The notes under the pieces are model-generated. The model did not search any database. It was not told the origin of the DNA and saw nothing but the letters and a program-made list of their open reading frames with translations. The position numbers were made by a program, and so were the translations under genes. A DNA stretch of 64,000 nt from a bacterium BMS3Abin11 (GTDB taxonomy: Bacteria; Pseudomonadota; Gammaproteobacteria; BMS3Bbin11), in contig BDTD01000037.1 of assembly GCA_002897635.1 (NCBI GenBank), positions 29,689-93,688 on the forward strand, read 5' to 3'. This document shows positions 28,537-38,393 of this stretch, in pieces; the stretch's first letter is position 1, and the number at the start of each line of letters is the position of its first letter.

Positions 28537-29346
28537 ATGACTGATATTGATATCGAACAATATAAAATCGAGCAGGAACCTTATTATGAGGCTCAGGCTA
28601 ATGAAGTAGATTTATATGCAGCGGCTTATGAATCGCGTTTGCCGGTAATGATTAAGGGGCCGACGGGTTGTGGTAAGTCACGTTTTATAGAATTCATGGC
28701 GTGGAAGTTGAAACGGCCGTTGATTACGGTAGCCTGTAATGAAGACATGACGGCCTCTGACCTGGTCGGGCGTTATTTACTGGACGCCAATGGCACGCAC
28801 TGGCTGGATGGCCCATTAACCACGGCGGCTCGTATTGGTGCTATCTGCTACCTTGATGAAATCGTCGAAGCCCGTCAGGACACCACCGTTGTAATTCATC
28901 CGTTGACCGATCATCGTCGTCAGTTGCCGCTCGACAAAAAAGGTGAACTGATCAATGCCAATCCTGATTTTCAACTGGTGATCTCTTACAACCCAGGTTA
29001 TCAGAGCCTGATGAAAGACCTGAAGCAATCTACCAAACAGCGCTTCACCGGCATGGACTTCGATTATCCTTCTGCCGAAGTTGAAGCCATTATTGTTGAA
29101 AAAGAAACTGGTATCGATAGCGATACGGCACTGAAACTGGTCAAAATTGCTGGGTCAGCGCGTAACCTGAAAGGGCATGGACTGGATGAAGGTATCTCCA
29201 CACGCCTTCTGACCTATGCCGCTTTACTGATAAAAAAAGGCATCAGCCCGGTAGATGCCTGCCGTATGGCACTGGTACGGCCTATCACCGACGACTCCGA
29301 TATCCGGGCTACCCTGGATTATGCTATAGACGCTGTGTTTACCTGA
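28537..29346 (+). CDS. cbbQ: RuBisCO activase AAA+ subunit CbbQ
   Basis: MoxR-type AAA+ ATPase that with CbbO removes inhibitory sugar phosphates from RuBisCO. The 269 residues have Walker A GPTGCGKS at 41-48, Walker B ICYLDEIVEAR near 102-112 and SYNPGYQSLMKDLKQST. The frame stays open to 28480, inside the terminator; ATG 28537 with upstream AAGGTG is the credible start. In studied systems CbbQ hexamers act on RuBisCO through CbbO. Confidence 0.95.
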   Translation: MTDIDIEQYKIEQEPYYEAQANEVDLYAAAYESRLPVMIKGPTGCGKSRFIEFMAWKLKRPLITVACNEDMTASDLVGRYLLDANGTHWLDGPLTTAARIGAICYLDEIVEARQDTTVVIHPLTDHRRQLPLDKKGELINANPDFQLVISYNPGYQSLMKDLKQSTKQRFTGMDFDYPSAEVEAIIVEKETGIDSDTALKLVKIAGSARNLKGHGLDEGISTRLLTYAALLIKKGISPVDACRMALVRPITDDSDIRATLDYAIDAVFT

Positions 29347-29358
29347 GAGTTTTTGTTA

Positions 29359-29407
29359 ACCGCAGAGGACGCAGTGGTTCACAAGGAACCCCTGCGTCCC
29401 CTGCGGT
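29359..29407. repeat. Period-9 inverted element between cbbQ and cbbO
   Basis: Left arm 29359-29386 (CGCAGAGGA, CGCAGTGGT, TCACAAGGA), right arm 29391-29407 (CCTGCGTCCCCTGCGGT). The hairpin lies in the only intergenic gap inside the activase pair. Confidence 0.8.
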
Positions 29408-29423
29408 CAGAAAATAACTAACA

Positions 29424-31673
29424 ATGAATACTGAAGAATTACAAGCCTATCGTGATGTTTTGAAGTGTGGTTTCAAGGACCTGGATGAAGTCTTTGAAGA
29501 TTGCATGATTGATGCTAAGGCACATTTATCTGAGCAGGGCATCAGGGACTACCTGAAAGGGGCATCACTGATCTGCATGATTGGTCGTGGTTTTGAGCCG
29601 GTGTTGGTGTATCTGGAAAAAATGCCACAGCTTGCTACCAGGCTGGGAGAGCGGACTCTAACACTGGTTTCACAGATGGTCTGGGATATGTCGCGCACTC
29701 CAAATGGCAAGGCTATCCCGCCGTTTCTGCAGACCATCGCTCAGGCCTCGCGTCGCCTGGGCAGTGAAGAACAGCTGCAGAAGTATATTGAAATAGTTAC
29801 TGATATGATGGAGCGAACTACCGGTTCCGTGCATGGATTTCAAACAAGTATCCCCAGTCCCGGTCTGCCTGATCTATTGAATCAGATGCCCTATCTGCTG
29901 AATGAACTTTCTCTTGAAGGGGTCAAAAACTGGATTGACTACGGCATTAGCAATTACGCTAATCATCCTGAGCGGCAGAAGGATTATTTCTGTCTGCAGT
30001 CTGCCGATAGCCGTGCCATTTTGCAGCGTGAGCGCCATGGCACGTTGTTTATCGACAATGAGCGTAAACTTGATCTCTATATGCGCGGCCTGTGGCAGGA
30101 TCCCGAGCATCTTGTGCCGTATTCTTCGGGCTACGATGAGCTACGTAAGCCGATGCCCTATTACGATGCCTATGGGATTCGTGTGCCGGATGTTTATGAT
30201 GACGAAGGTGAGGTTAAGGGTATTAACCGTTACCGTGCAGTGCTTGCACACATCGCTTCCCACCGACGCTGGACGACAGCTATCATTGCTGATAACTACA
30301 GCCCGTTCCAGCGAGTAGCAATAGAAATTCTGGAAGATTCACGCGTTGAATACCTCGCCATGCAGGAATACCCGGGCTTGCGTAAACTGTTTCTTGCCCT
30401 GCATCCAGTACCAAAAGAAGGTGATTGCAAGCAGGAGGAAGAATCCTGTATTCGCCACCGTCTGACAATGTTGTCGAGGGCCATTCTTGACTCGGCACAT
30501 GGGTATAAAAACCAGGATCTGCTCGATTGTGTCGAAAGTTTTCATCAGCTGATGCAATCTGAAGATACAGGTACTGCAGAAATGGCCAGCCTCGCTGTGA
30601 ACTATGTTGCCCGTACCCGTCGTCAATCCGACCAGTTAGCAAAGATGTACTTTACCGATACGGTGGTAGATTACCGTGATGATAACCGTCACATGTGGGT
30701 ATTCATCGAAGAAGGTGATGAAGAGGAAATGTTCGAAGAAAAGCGAAAGCTGGAACCAGAAGAACATGAACCGAAAGGCCTGCCGCCGCGCCATTATCCT
30801 GAATGGGATTATAAGACGAAAACCTACCGACCTGACTGGGTCAGCCTGTATGAGAGCCTGCACCCTGTGGGTGATGCGCGTAAGATAGACAAACTGCTGG
30901 ATAAACATCGCGCGCTGGCCAAGCAACTGGAGCGGATGCTGGAAATGTTGAAACCCCAGCAGTATGTGCGTATCCGTTATCAGGAAGAGGGCAGTGACCT
31001 GGATCTGGATGTTGCCATTCGCTCATTAATCGATTTCAAGAGCGGCTGCACGCCTGATCCACGCATAAACATGAGCTACAGGCATGATGGTCGGGATATT
31101 GCCGTGATGCTGCTGCTGGATTTATCTGCTTCACTGGCTGATGTTCCCGATGGCTGTGAACAGACCATCCTTGAATTGAGTCAGGAGGCGGTCGCCTTAC
31201 TGGGCTGGGCCATCGAACAGCTGGGTGATTCCTTTGCCATTGCCGGTTTTTCCTCCAATACCCGGCACGAAGTGCGCTATCAGCACATCAAGGGTTACAG
31301 CGAGAGCTGGGATGATACGGTAAAGGGCAGGCTGGCTGCTATGGAAGCGGGTTATTCCACACGTATGGGTGCGGCCCTGCGACATGCAGCGCATTACCTC
31401 GGTGCACAGAAGGCAGAAAAAAAACTGCTGCTGGTACTCACTGATGGCGAACCGTCAGACATCGATGTCGATGACCCGGAGTTGCTGATCCAGGATGCTC
31501 ACAGGGCGGTACAGGAACTGGATCAGCAGGGAATCTACACCTACTGTATCAATCTCGACCCATATGCCGATGATTACGTCGCCGATATCTTCGGCAAACA
31601 GTACACCGTCATCGACAAAATTGAACGCTTACCAGAAAAACTGCCTAAGCTTTTTGCGGCATTAACTTCATAA
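29424..31673 (+). CDS. cbbO: RuBisCO activase adaptor CbbO (VWA domain)
   Basis: 749 residues, the length expected for CbbO. The N-terminal two thirds is helical and family-specific; an acidic stretch EEGDEEEMFEEKRKLEPEEH lies near 432. The C-terminal von Willebrand A domain has the MIDAS DLSAS at about 565 and LVLTDGEPSDID further on. CbbO bridges the CbbQ ring and RuBisCO via its VWA domain. With cbbM and cbbQ it completes the CbbQO-type activation module for form II enzyme. Confidence 0.95.
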   Translation: MNTEELQAYRDVLKCGFKDLDEVFEDCMIDAKAHLSEQGIRDYLKGASLICMIGRGFEPVLVYLEKMPQLATRLGERTLTLVSQMVWDMSRTPNGKAIPPFLQTIAQASRRLGSEEQLQKYIEIVTDMMERTTGSVHGFQTSIPSPGLPDLLNQMPYLLNELSLEGVKNWIDYGISNYANHPERQKDYFCLQSADSRAILQRERHGTLFIDNERKLDLYMRGLWQDPEHLVPYSSGYDELRKPMPYYDAYGIRVPDVYDDEGEVKGINRYRAVLAHIASHRRWTTAIIADNYSPFQRVAIEILEDSRVEYLAMQEYPGLRKLFLALHPVPKEGDCKQEEESCIRHRLTMLSRAILDSAHGYKNQDLLDCVESFHQLMQSEDTGTAEMASLAVNYVARTRRQSDQLAKMYFTDTVVDYRDDNRHMWVFIEEGDEEEMFEEKRKLEPEEHEPKGLPPRHYPEWDYKTKTYRPDWVSLYESLHPVGDARKIDKLLDKHRALAKQLERMLEMLKPQQYVRIRYQEEGSDLDLDVAIRSLIDFKSGCTPDPRINMSYRHDGRDIAVMLLLDLSASLADVPDGCEQTILELSQEAVALLGWAIEQLGDSFAIAGFSSNTRHEVRYQHIKGYSESWDDTVKGRLAAMEAGYSTRMGAALRHAAHYLGAQKAEKKLLLVLTDGEPSDIDVDDPELLIQDAHRAVQELDQQGIYTYCINLDPYADDYVADIFGKQYTVIDKIERLPEKLPKLFAALTS

Positions 31674-31689
31674 AAGGTTAAAGGCTGCT

Positions 31690-31765
31690 TAATCGCAGAG
31701 ATGCAGAGTGCGCAAAGGGAACCCAATAAATTTTCACTGCATACTTTACGTCTTTGTGGTGAAAA
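31690..31765. repeat. Degenerate period-9 element after cbbO
   Basis: ATCGCAGAGATGCAGAGTGC then GCAAAGGG; a weak complementary arm (ACGTCTTTGTGGTGAA) follows at about 31749. Eroded compared with the copies at 14.7, 16.1 and 29.4 kb. The rest of 31674-31863 holds nothing else recognisable. Confidence 0.5.
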
Positions 31766-31863
31766 CATCTGATTCCCAGATTCAGCCAATAATATTATCA
31801 AACAATTACAAAGCTGCGGATAATTTCTCTGAATAAGAATGTGCTCTGTCAATGATCAGGTAT

Positions 31864-32988
31864 CTAGCCGATACAGTCTTCAATAAATATTGTCATGATT
31901 TTTTCTATCTCATCACGGCTATCAATCAAAACCTGTACGCATTCGGCATCCAGCTTCTTGCCCGATAGTCTTTTTAGCTCGTTAAAAGCCTTATCAATAT
32001 CCCATGCATTCTTGTAGGGACGTTTGCTGGTTAGCGCATCAAACACATCAGCGGTAGCAACAATCCTGGCTTCTAGCGGGATGTCGTCGCCTTTCAGATT
32101 ACTCGGGTAACCTTCTCCATTAATGGCTTCGTGGTGATAACGAGTAATATTTCGCAGGATGTCGAGATACTGGATAGATGAAAGATTAAAATTTGCAATC
32201 ATATGATCAATGATTTCCAGACCTTTATCCGAATGGGTGTCCATGATCTTTCGTTCTTCTTTGTTCAGAGGGCCTTTTTTTTGCAAAATGTGATCGGGGA
32301 TCGTTACTTTCCCGATATCATGCAGTGGTGCAAACATTAAAATGTGTTCCACATATTCATCACTTAACTGATGTCTCTCTGCAAGCTTACGTGCAATCAT
32401 CTGAGAATAGCGCGACATGCGGTCAAGATGGATGCTGGTTTCGGGATCGCGCTGGTGGGTGATGTGAGTTGCTGTGCTAAGCGCCGCTGTCAGTGAACGC
32501 AGGGCTGACATTTCATCAATCACCATCAGTGAAATCAGACGTGCAAAGATATCCAACCCATCAAGAACTTCCTCTGAAAAAACATCTGCTTTGTAGGAAT
32601 TAAAGAAAACAAACCCAAAAAAGTTTCCTTTATAAAATATTGGCAGCGTATAGCTGGCTGCATATCCTTGGCGACCGATACGCTTAGTGTGTTCATGCTC
32701 GCCATTCTCAAAGGCCAGCATATTGTTGATGATCCGAGGCTCACCCTTTTCCAGTATGGATTTTAGAGACGGTGCGTCATCAAGAGGGGCCTGGTAGTGC
32801 GAAAGAGGATCATCCTCACCACTGCTGTGTATATAGCTTTTTAACACCGAAGTTGCTGGGTCATAAATGGTGATTGCAATTCTGGCAATATCAAGACAAT
32901 ACCTCTGAATGACCTTGTGGCAATGAACAAGCTTATCGCTAAGGCTGTTTTGTCTGTTCAGTGGTTCGAGAACGTCTTTATGTCGCAT
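31864..32988 (-). CDS. GAF-like plus HD-GYP domain protein (putative c-di-GMP phosphodiesterase)
   Basis: 374 residues. The N-terminal 155 or so resemble a GAF sensor (YAASYTLPIFYKGNFFGFVFF). The HD-GYP part follows: HLDRMSRYSQMIARKLAE, the metal-binding HDIGKVTIPD, then RYHHEAINGEGYPSNLKGDDI with the GYP triad and ATADVFDALTSKRPYK. These residues are those needed for c-di-GMP hydrolysis to pGpG/GMP in active HD-GYP enzymes. No membrane segment. Start ATG 32988. It converges with cbbO. Confidence 0.9.
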   Translation of the reverse strand: MRHKDVLEPLNRQNSLSDKLVHCHKVIQRYCLDIARIAITIYDPATSVLKSYIHSSGEDDPLSHYQAPLDDAPSLKSILEKGEPRIINNMLAFENGEHEHTKRIGRQGYAASYTLPIFYKGNFFGFVFFNSYKADVFSEEVLDGLDIFARLISLMVIDEMSALRSLTAALSTATHITHQRDPETSIHLDRMSRYSQMIARKLAERHQLSDEYVEHILMFAPLHDIGKVTIPDHILQKKGPLNKEERKIMDTHSDKGLEIIDHMIANFNLSSIQYLDILRNITRYHHEAINGEGYPSNLKGDDIPLEARIVATADVFDALTSKRPYKNAWDIDKAFNELKRLSGKKLDAECVQVLIDSRDEIEKIMTIFIEDCIG

Positions 32989-33320
32989 CTAAAGCCTACT
33001 GTGATTGAATAAACGGGCTTGTTGCTGCTGTTTTGTACAAAAAGTATAGCAGGCAATAATAAAACTATATATCCACAGTTTGTTCTGGGAGTATTAGTGC
33101 CCTGCAATTAACATGGTTGTTTTCCGGGGTTCTGCCACCCCAGAAATTGAATATTCCAGTATGTGCTAGAATTATAGTTAATTACTCAATTCTCAATTCT
33201 TGTCAGAATCGTCGTATTTATCAATATTCCTGTCGCCGGTTTCCTTTTGCCCCTTTACATGGAAAGTTCAACAGACAACAGTTAAATGGTTACGTAGTTT
33301 GAGATGGTCATCAGGACTGA
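32989..33320. other. Gene-free stretch between the HD-GYP gene and the outer membrane protein gene
   Basis: 332 bases, AT-rich, no open frame with coding character. The half next to 32989 should carry the minus-strand promoter of the HD-GYP gene. No terminator or repeat was recognised. Confidence 0.5.
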
Positions 33321-34127
33321 TTAATTGACCTCACCAAACCCGAATGTAATATAGGCAAACGGTCCCTGATATTTCCACTTGATATCGAGGTTGTCGCTAA
33401 CATCTTTAAGTTTGGCATCTGCCTCGTTGTATACATAAGCGATGCCAAAACCAACATTCTGCCAGGGCCGGAATTCAGCGCCTCCCATCGCATCAATGAT
33501 TGTACCTTTGAAATCTTCACCTATGCTAAGGCCAATACTACTGAAACGACCCTCTAGTGACCATTTTGGAGACAATGCCCTGGTAAAGTAAACCCCGACT
33601 GTGGGTAGGGGGTAGGTTTCATCAAAAGCAGTATATGATGCAACGGTGATACCGGCGACTGAAGCATCCAGTGCCGATTTTAGTGAAAGAGCTGAAAGAC
33701 CAAGATCAACTCCAAATTCAGTAGTATCATTTCGTATAAAGGACCACCCAACCGCAGCCGACGCAAGACTGCTGTCAAAGCTTGCAGTAATCGTTGTTCT
33801 AGCAGGTACTGTGATCGGCCCAATCGGTACCCCTATATCAAAGTCGGTAGATGTATCCCGGTTAACTGCCCAGTAACCAAAATTTAGACGGAAGTGGTTG
33901 GAGATGCGCCATATGCCCTTGATGGCAGCAGTCGTTGCGTTGTCATCAAGATAATCTTCGAAGTCTTGCTTTTGATCACCGACCTGGACACTGGTATCGA
34001 TGCTGGGAAAAAATGGTCCAATCCGGAATGCCAGCCTGTCGTTTAGTGTCTGGTTGATGGGGGCAGCCTGGGCTGAAACAGAAAATAGACCAAGTATGAT
34101 TACAGATGCGAGTAAATCCTTTTTCAT
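33321..34127 (-). CDS. Outer membrane beta-barrel protein, unknown
   Basis: 268 residues with a clear signal peptide (KKDLLASVIILGLFSVSAQA, cleavage after A21) and a predicted eight-strand-like barrel: AFRIGPFFPSIDTSVQVG, HFRLNFGYWAVNRD, SAAVGWSFIRNDTTEFGVDL and a C-terminal PFAYITFGFGEVN. Resembles OmpA/OmpW-size barrels but no family is recognised with confidence. The terminal strand does not end in Phe, the extra EVN being unusual. Monocistronic. Confidence 0.75.
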   Translation of the reverse strand: MKKDLLASVIILGLFSVSAQAAPINQTLNDRLAFRIGPFFPSIDTSVQVGDQKQDFEDYLDDNATTAAIKGIWRISNHFRLNFGYWAVNRDTSTDFDIGVPIGPITVPARTTITASFDSSLASAAVGWSFIRNDTTEFGVDLGLSALSLKSALDASVAGITVASYTAFDETYPLPTVGVYFTRALSPKWSLEGRFSSIGLSIGEDFKGTIIDAMGGAEFRPWQNVGFGIAYVYNEADAKLKDVSDNLDIKWKYQGPFAYITFGFGEVN

Positions 34128-34291
34128 TCTAATTCTCCAATGGGTATTTTATGGTTAGCGTTCAAGAAAGGACTCACAATTACCTGAGATTCGTTATTCC
34201 GGCATATGCTGGTATTCAGATGATACAATTATATACTGTATTACGTCATTCAGGACAAACTGGCCTGATGTTGACCTGACTATTTCAAATT

Positions 34292-34489
34292 CTACTCTTT
34301 TTTGAATGTGTTGGTCGATTCAGCTTGAGCATCTGCCGCTTGTGGGCTCCATTTACCTGCCTTCATTTTATCGCTCAATGGTTCAGGAATACGATCGACA
34401 GGAGCTGGCGGTGGCGTCGATCCGGGCACTGCCAGGACTGATCTGCTGACACCGTTGCCAATATTGAGGAACTTGAAGGTGCCCTTCAT
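34292..34489 (-). CDS. Small hypothetical protein, 65 aa, overlapping the glutaminyl cyclase stop
   Basis: ATG 34489 overlaps the upstream TGA by ATGA, the usual coupling arrangement. Sequence is proline- and alanine-rich: SVLAVPGSTPPPAPVDRIPE then WSPQAADAQAESTNTFKKE. No domain recognised and no signal peptide. Position and overlap are the main support; it could be spurious. Confidence 0.4.
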   Translation of the reverse strand: MKGTFKFLNIGNGVSRSVLAVPGSTPPPAPVDRIPEPLSDKMKAGKWSPQAADAQAESTNTFKKE

Positions 34490-35274
34490 GGAGTAATACG
34501 TGGAATAAGTCTTATCTCAAACAGTTTCGGCCAGTATTTCCCGGTCACAAAAAGACGATCTCCCTCTGTGTCATAGGCAATGCCATTAAGTACATTTGCC
34601 CTGGCTCCAGACGCATACTTTTTAAGCAGGCCGGCAAGGTTGACAACACCAGTAACCTTACCTGTATGCGGTGAAATAATTACAATTTGATCAGCACGCC
34701 AGACATTGGCGAAAATTTTTCCTTTCACTATTTCAAGTTCATTGAGATGTTTTACCGGTCTGCCATATCGGGATACAGAAAGACGGCTGGTTTCTTTGAA
34801 AGTAACGGGATCTAGAAACCGTAAGACTGAAGATCCATCACTTATGATGAGTTGATCGTTGTAAGTGGTAAGTCCCCAGCCTTCACCCGGATAGTTAAAT
34901 GTTTTTATGAGATCAAAGCTGTCTGTATTGTATATAAAAGCTGTGCCAGTTTTCCAGCTTAGTTGTATCAACTGCTGTTTATAGTTGGTTATACCTTCAG
35001 CAAAAATTTTATTGTCGATTTTTTTGTTTTTTATAATATTTCCAGTTTCCAGCTCAACTTTTCTCAGGCTGGAATAACCATATTTACCGGTACTTTCGTA
35101 CAGGTAACCCTCTTTAAAAATTAACCCCTGAGTAAATGCTGTGGGATCGTGTGGGTATGTGTTAATGACTTTGTAGTCATAGAGTAATAATTCTTCTGAG
35201 GATGCGATGCCTGAAAAGGAAAAGAACAAAAAAACAGGGTAAAAAATCTTTATCAGATAACCGGTATTTTTCAT
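34486..35274 (-). CDS. Glutaminyl-peptide cyclotransferase (bacterial/plant-type)
   Basis: 262 residues with a signal peptide (IKIFYPVFLFFSFSGIASS), then the beta-propeller type glutaminyl cyclase: INTYPHDPTAFTQGLIF, LYESTGKYGYSSLRKVEL, FAEGIT, YPGEGWGLTTY, SDGSSVLRFLDP and VLNGIAYD. It converts N-terminal Gln to pyroglutamate on exported proteins. The open frame continues to 35346, but those residues (MHYVLRFLFTFEN) are translated period-7 repeat, so ATG 35274 is chosen. No good ribosome site is visible for it. Confidence 0.88.
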   Translation of the reverse strand: MKNTGYLIKIFYPVFLFFSFSGIASSEELLLYDYKVINTYPHDPTAFTQGLIFKEGYLYESTGKYGYSSLRKVELETGNIIKNKKIDNKIFAEGITNYKQQLIQLSWKTGTAFIYNTDSFDLIKTFNYPGEGWGLTTYNDQLIISDGSSVLRFLDPVTFKETSRLSVSRYGRPVKHLNELEIVKGKIFANVWRADQIVIISPHTGKVTGVVNLAGLLKKYASGARANVLNGIAYDTEGDRLFVTGKYWPKLFEIRLIPRITP

Positions 35275-35317
35275 GAAATTTAATGCAGATATGGTAACAA
35301 TTATGATGTTTTCAAAC

Positions 35318-35346
35318 GTAAATAAAAACCGTAAAACGTAATGCAT
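35318..35346. repeat. Period-7 half element upstream of the glutaminyl cyclase
   Basis: AACGTAAATAAAAACCGTAA then AACGTAATGC, using the GTAAAAC heptamer also seen at 52.3 and 57.6 kb. Only one arm is clear. It extends the downstream frame artificially. Confidence 0.55.
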
Positions 35347-35354
35347 CTCTTATC

Positions 35355-36887
35355 CTACAACATCATCCCGCGAATCATGAAGTAGATCAATGCTGCCATT
35401 CCACCAGTGGCTGGTACAGTAATAATCCAGGCAGCAACAATCCTTTTAAGATGAGAGCGCTTAACAAGTTCTGTTCTGTAGACTTTACTTAATTTTTTGC
35501 GCTCTTTTTTCATCAAATGTGCCCTGGCTGAATTTTCTTTTAACTGTTTCAGCATCACATTTTTTCTTTCCAGAGAGGCTTCATCAAATTCATCAAGGAA
35601 TCTCTCGACTGCTACCGTATCATCATCTTCATGGTGATGCTTGATCTCTTCAATCATTCCGCTGTAACTGGATTTCAGGTATTCACGTAGAAAGCCAACG
35701 CCGAATATGCCGCCAACAGCAATATGTGTTGAACTGACAGGCAGGCCGAGCTGTGAGGCGATAATGACGGTGATGGATGCCGCCATGGCAACACAGAACG
35801 CACGGGTTTTATCCAGATCTGTAATCTCTGATCCAACCGTTTTAATGAGCTTTGGCCCATACAGGGCGAGACCGATCGCTATACCGGCGGCGCCTATCAT
35901 CATTATCCAAAGTGGAATACTGGCTTTACTGGTGACGCCACTACCACCGATGGCCTCCTTAATGGCAGCAAGCGGGCCAACGGCATTGGCAACATCGTTT
36001 GCGCCGTGTGCAAAGCTGAGGAAGGCGGCAGCAAATATCAGTGGAATAGTAAAAAGTTGACTTATGCTTTCCTTATTGTTTTTTAAAGTATCGGCAGACC
36101 GTATAATTACAGGCTTGAAGACTATATAGACTGCAATAGCAATGACTACAGAAATTCCTGCTGCTGTCAGAAAATCTACTTTCCAGATATGTTTCAATCC
36201 CTTCAGTAACAGGTAGGTTGAAAAGGACCAGGCCATGGCCATCAGCAGCAGTGGAACGATTATTTTTGCTGCGGCCAGTTTGTTTGTGCGGTAGGTGATT
36301 TTACGTTTGATCAGGTACAGGAATGCGGCGGCTATCAGGCCGCCCATAACGGGCGAGATAACCCAGCTTGCTGCGATCTCTGCCATTTTGTCCCAGTTGG
36401 CAATATCTATGCCGCCTGCCGCAATTCCCGCACCGAGTACGCCACCAACAATAGAATGCGTGGTGGAGACGGGTGCGCCCATTGCGGTGGCAAGATTGAG
36501 CCAGACCGCACCTGAAAGCAGGGCAGCCATCATTAGCCAGATAAAGGTATCTGTATCTTGAATCATGCTCGGGTCGATAATGCCTTTTTTTATTGTACTG
36601 ACGACATCACCTCCGGCAATCAGGGCGCCGGCCGCTTCGAAGATGATTGCAATGATAATTGCCCCGGTAAGAGTCAAAGCCTGTGAGCCAACGGCCGGGC
36701 CAACGTTGTTGGCAACGTCATTTGCACCGATATTCATTGCCATATAGCCGCCGATAACGGCAGCGGTCACCAGTAAAAGTCTTCCATCGCTGCTGGCAGT
36801 GGTAAAGTAGATGGATATTATGATAACAATCAGGAACAGCAGTCCGATGCCTGATCGTGTTAATCGCTCCTGTGTCTGGTTTTGCAT
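35355..36887 (-). CDS. pit: Inorganic phosphate transporter, PiT family
   Basis: 510 residues with about ten membrane helices and the duplicated PHO4 signature: GANDVANNVGPAVGSQA near the N-terminus and GANDVANAVGPLAA in the second half. A cytoplasmic loop rich in charge (HHHEDDDTVAVERFLDEFDE) precedes the last helix. Couples phosphate (as metal phosphate) to protons or sodium; direction of coupling is not deducible. The gene is followed by the cyclase gene eight bases from its stop... the two may share a transcript. Confidence 0.93.
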   Translation of the reverse strand: MQNQTQERLTRSGIGLLFLIVIIISIYFTTASSDGRLLLVTAAVIGGYMAMNIGANDVANNVGPAVGSQALTLTGAIIIAIIFEAAGALIAGGDVVSTIKKGIIDPSMIQDTDTFIWLMMAALLSGAVWLNLATAMGAPVSTTHSIVGGVLGAGIAAGGIDIANWDKMAEIAASWVISPVMGGLIAAAFLYLIKRKITYRTNKLAAAKIIVPLLLMAMAWSFSTYLLLKGLKHIWKVDFLTAAGISVVIAIAVYIVFKPVIIRSADTLKNNKESISQLFTIPLIFAAAFLSFAHGANDVANAVGPLAAIKEAIGGSGVTSKASIPLWIMMIGAAGIAIGLALYGPKLIKTVGSEITDLDKTRAFCVAMAASITVIIASQLGLPVSSTHIAVGGIFGVGFLREYLKSSYSGMIEEIKHHHEDDDTVAVERFLDEFDEASLERKNVMLKQLKENSARAHLMKKERKKLSKVYRTELVKRSHLKRIVAAWIITVPATGGMAALIYFMIRGMML

Positions 36888-37294
36888 TAAGGGATCTTGA
36901 TAAATGTGTTGTTTGTGTGCCGAAGTTGTGTATCTTGATATAAAATGTTTTTTTTTAATTATACCGAAATGCCTACTATACTATTTCTGAATATTGGGAA
37001 ATTGCAAAAATTATTCTACAATTTTCTATTTCTTTATCTGGATGCGAACATGATTATCTTCTTTGAACTACAGCCGTAGTTTTAGTGGTTGGAGAGGATG
37101 ATGACGAAAAGATAGAAATTACCATTCCTCAGAACTATCCCAGTGCACTAAGCAAGAATCAGTACTGCGCGTGCTGACAACTTGCTTCTTATCCCACCGC
37201 TGACCTGATAGAATTCGCTTCCAGTCCGTTCCTGACTATCATTCAGGTGAGTTTCACAATTATTATCTACAAGCACCCTTATCCAAAATCCAGA
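36888..37294. other. Gene-free stretch between pit and prfB
   Basis: 407 bases of divergent upstream region. Very AT-rich near 36940-37040 (likely pit promoter side). The part at 37070-37250 has more balanced composition and several short frames with stops, possibly a decayed gene, but no family can be named. No terminator or repeat was recognised. Confidence 0.4.
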
Positions 37295-38393
37295 ATGGAA
37301 GACCTTAATCCACTACACAATCAGCTCAAAGAAATGAAAGGCCGTGTACAGTCTTTGAGGGGGTATCTTTGACTTTGACAACAAATCAGAGCAGCTGACC
37401 GAGATACTTCGTGAACTGGAGAGCCCGGATGTCTGGAATGATCCAGAAAGAGCGCAGTCACTGGGGCAGGAACGCGCCAGGCTGGAAGCAGTAGTCGATG
37501 TCATCCTGATGCTGGAAAACGGCATCGAAGAATCCTCAGAATTACTGTCAATGATAGAGGAGGAAAATGATGAATCCATGCTTGAAGATGTGCAGAACGA
37601 TCTAAATCGATTGCAAAGCAAACTGGAAGAACTGGAATTTCGCCGGATGTTTTCCGGCAAGATGGATGCGAATAACGCCTGGCTGGATATACAGTCAGGT
37701 TCGGGAGGAACCGAAGCACAGGATTGGGCAAATATGCTGTTGCGCATGTATTTGCGCTGGGGGGAACGCCAGGGTTTGAAGACTGAGCTGATGGAAGTTT
37801 CTGAAGGTGAAGTGGCGGGAATCAAAAGTGCCACCATTAAGTATACCGGCGATTATGCCTTTGGTTATCTTCGAACAGAGACCGGTGTCCATCGTCTGGT
37901 CCGAAAATCCCCATTTGATTCCGGCAATCGGCGCCACACCTCATTTGCTTCTGTTTTTGTCTCGCCGGAGATTGACGACAGCATCGAAATTGAAATAAAC
38001 CCTGCAGACCTGCGTATCGATACCTACAGAGCAAGTGGTGCCGGTGGTCAGCACGTGAATAAGACAGATTCAGCCGTACGTCTGACTCACATCCCTACCG
38101 GTGTCGTTGTACAATGCCAGAATGACCGTTCACAGCACCGCAATAAGGCACAGGCCATGGACATGATGAAAGCACGCCTGTATGAACTGGAAGTTCAGAA
38201 ACAGCAGGAGGAGCAGAAGGCGGTAGAGGAATCCAAGTCGGATATTGGCTGGGGTAGTCAGATTCGTTCATATGTACTGGATTCATCACGCATCAAGGAT
38301 CTTCGCACAGGCGTTGAAACAGGCAATACCCAGGCTGTACTGGATGGAGATCTTAACCAGTTTATAGAGGCTAGTTTGAAATCCGGACTTTAA
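37295..38393 (+). CDS. prfB: Peptide chain release factor 2 with programmed +1 frameshift
   Basis: RF2 terminates at UGA and UAA. The zero frame runs from ATG 37295 for 25 codons to TGA 37370-37372; the site AGGGGGTATCTTTGAC is the classical RF2 autoregulatory frameshift with an internal SD-like AGGGGG. The rest is read from 37371. Together this gives 365 residues, the same as E. coli RF2. [10 protein letters not shown] contains the SPF codon-reading tripeptide and [15 protein letters not shown] the catalytic GGQ. lysS follows, as in E. coli. Confidence 0.97.

Noticed and set aside
37313..37837. 174-codon serine-rich minus-strand frame
   Set aside because: Antisense of prfB; the serine run mirrors acidic/glutamine codons of the real gene.
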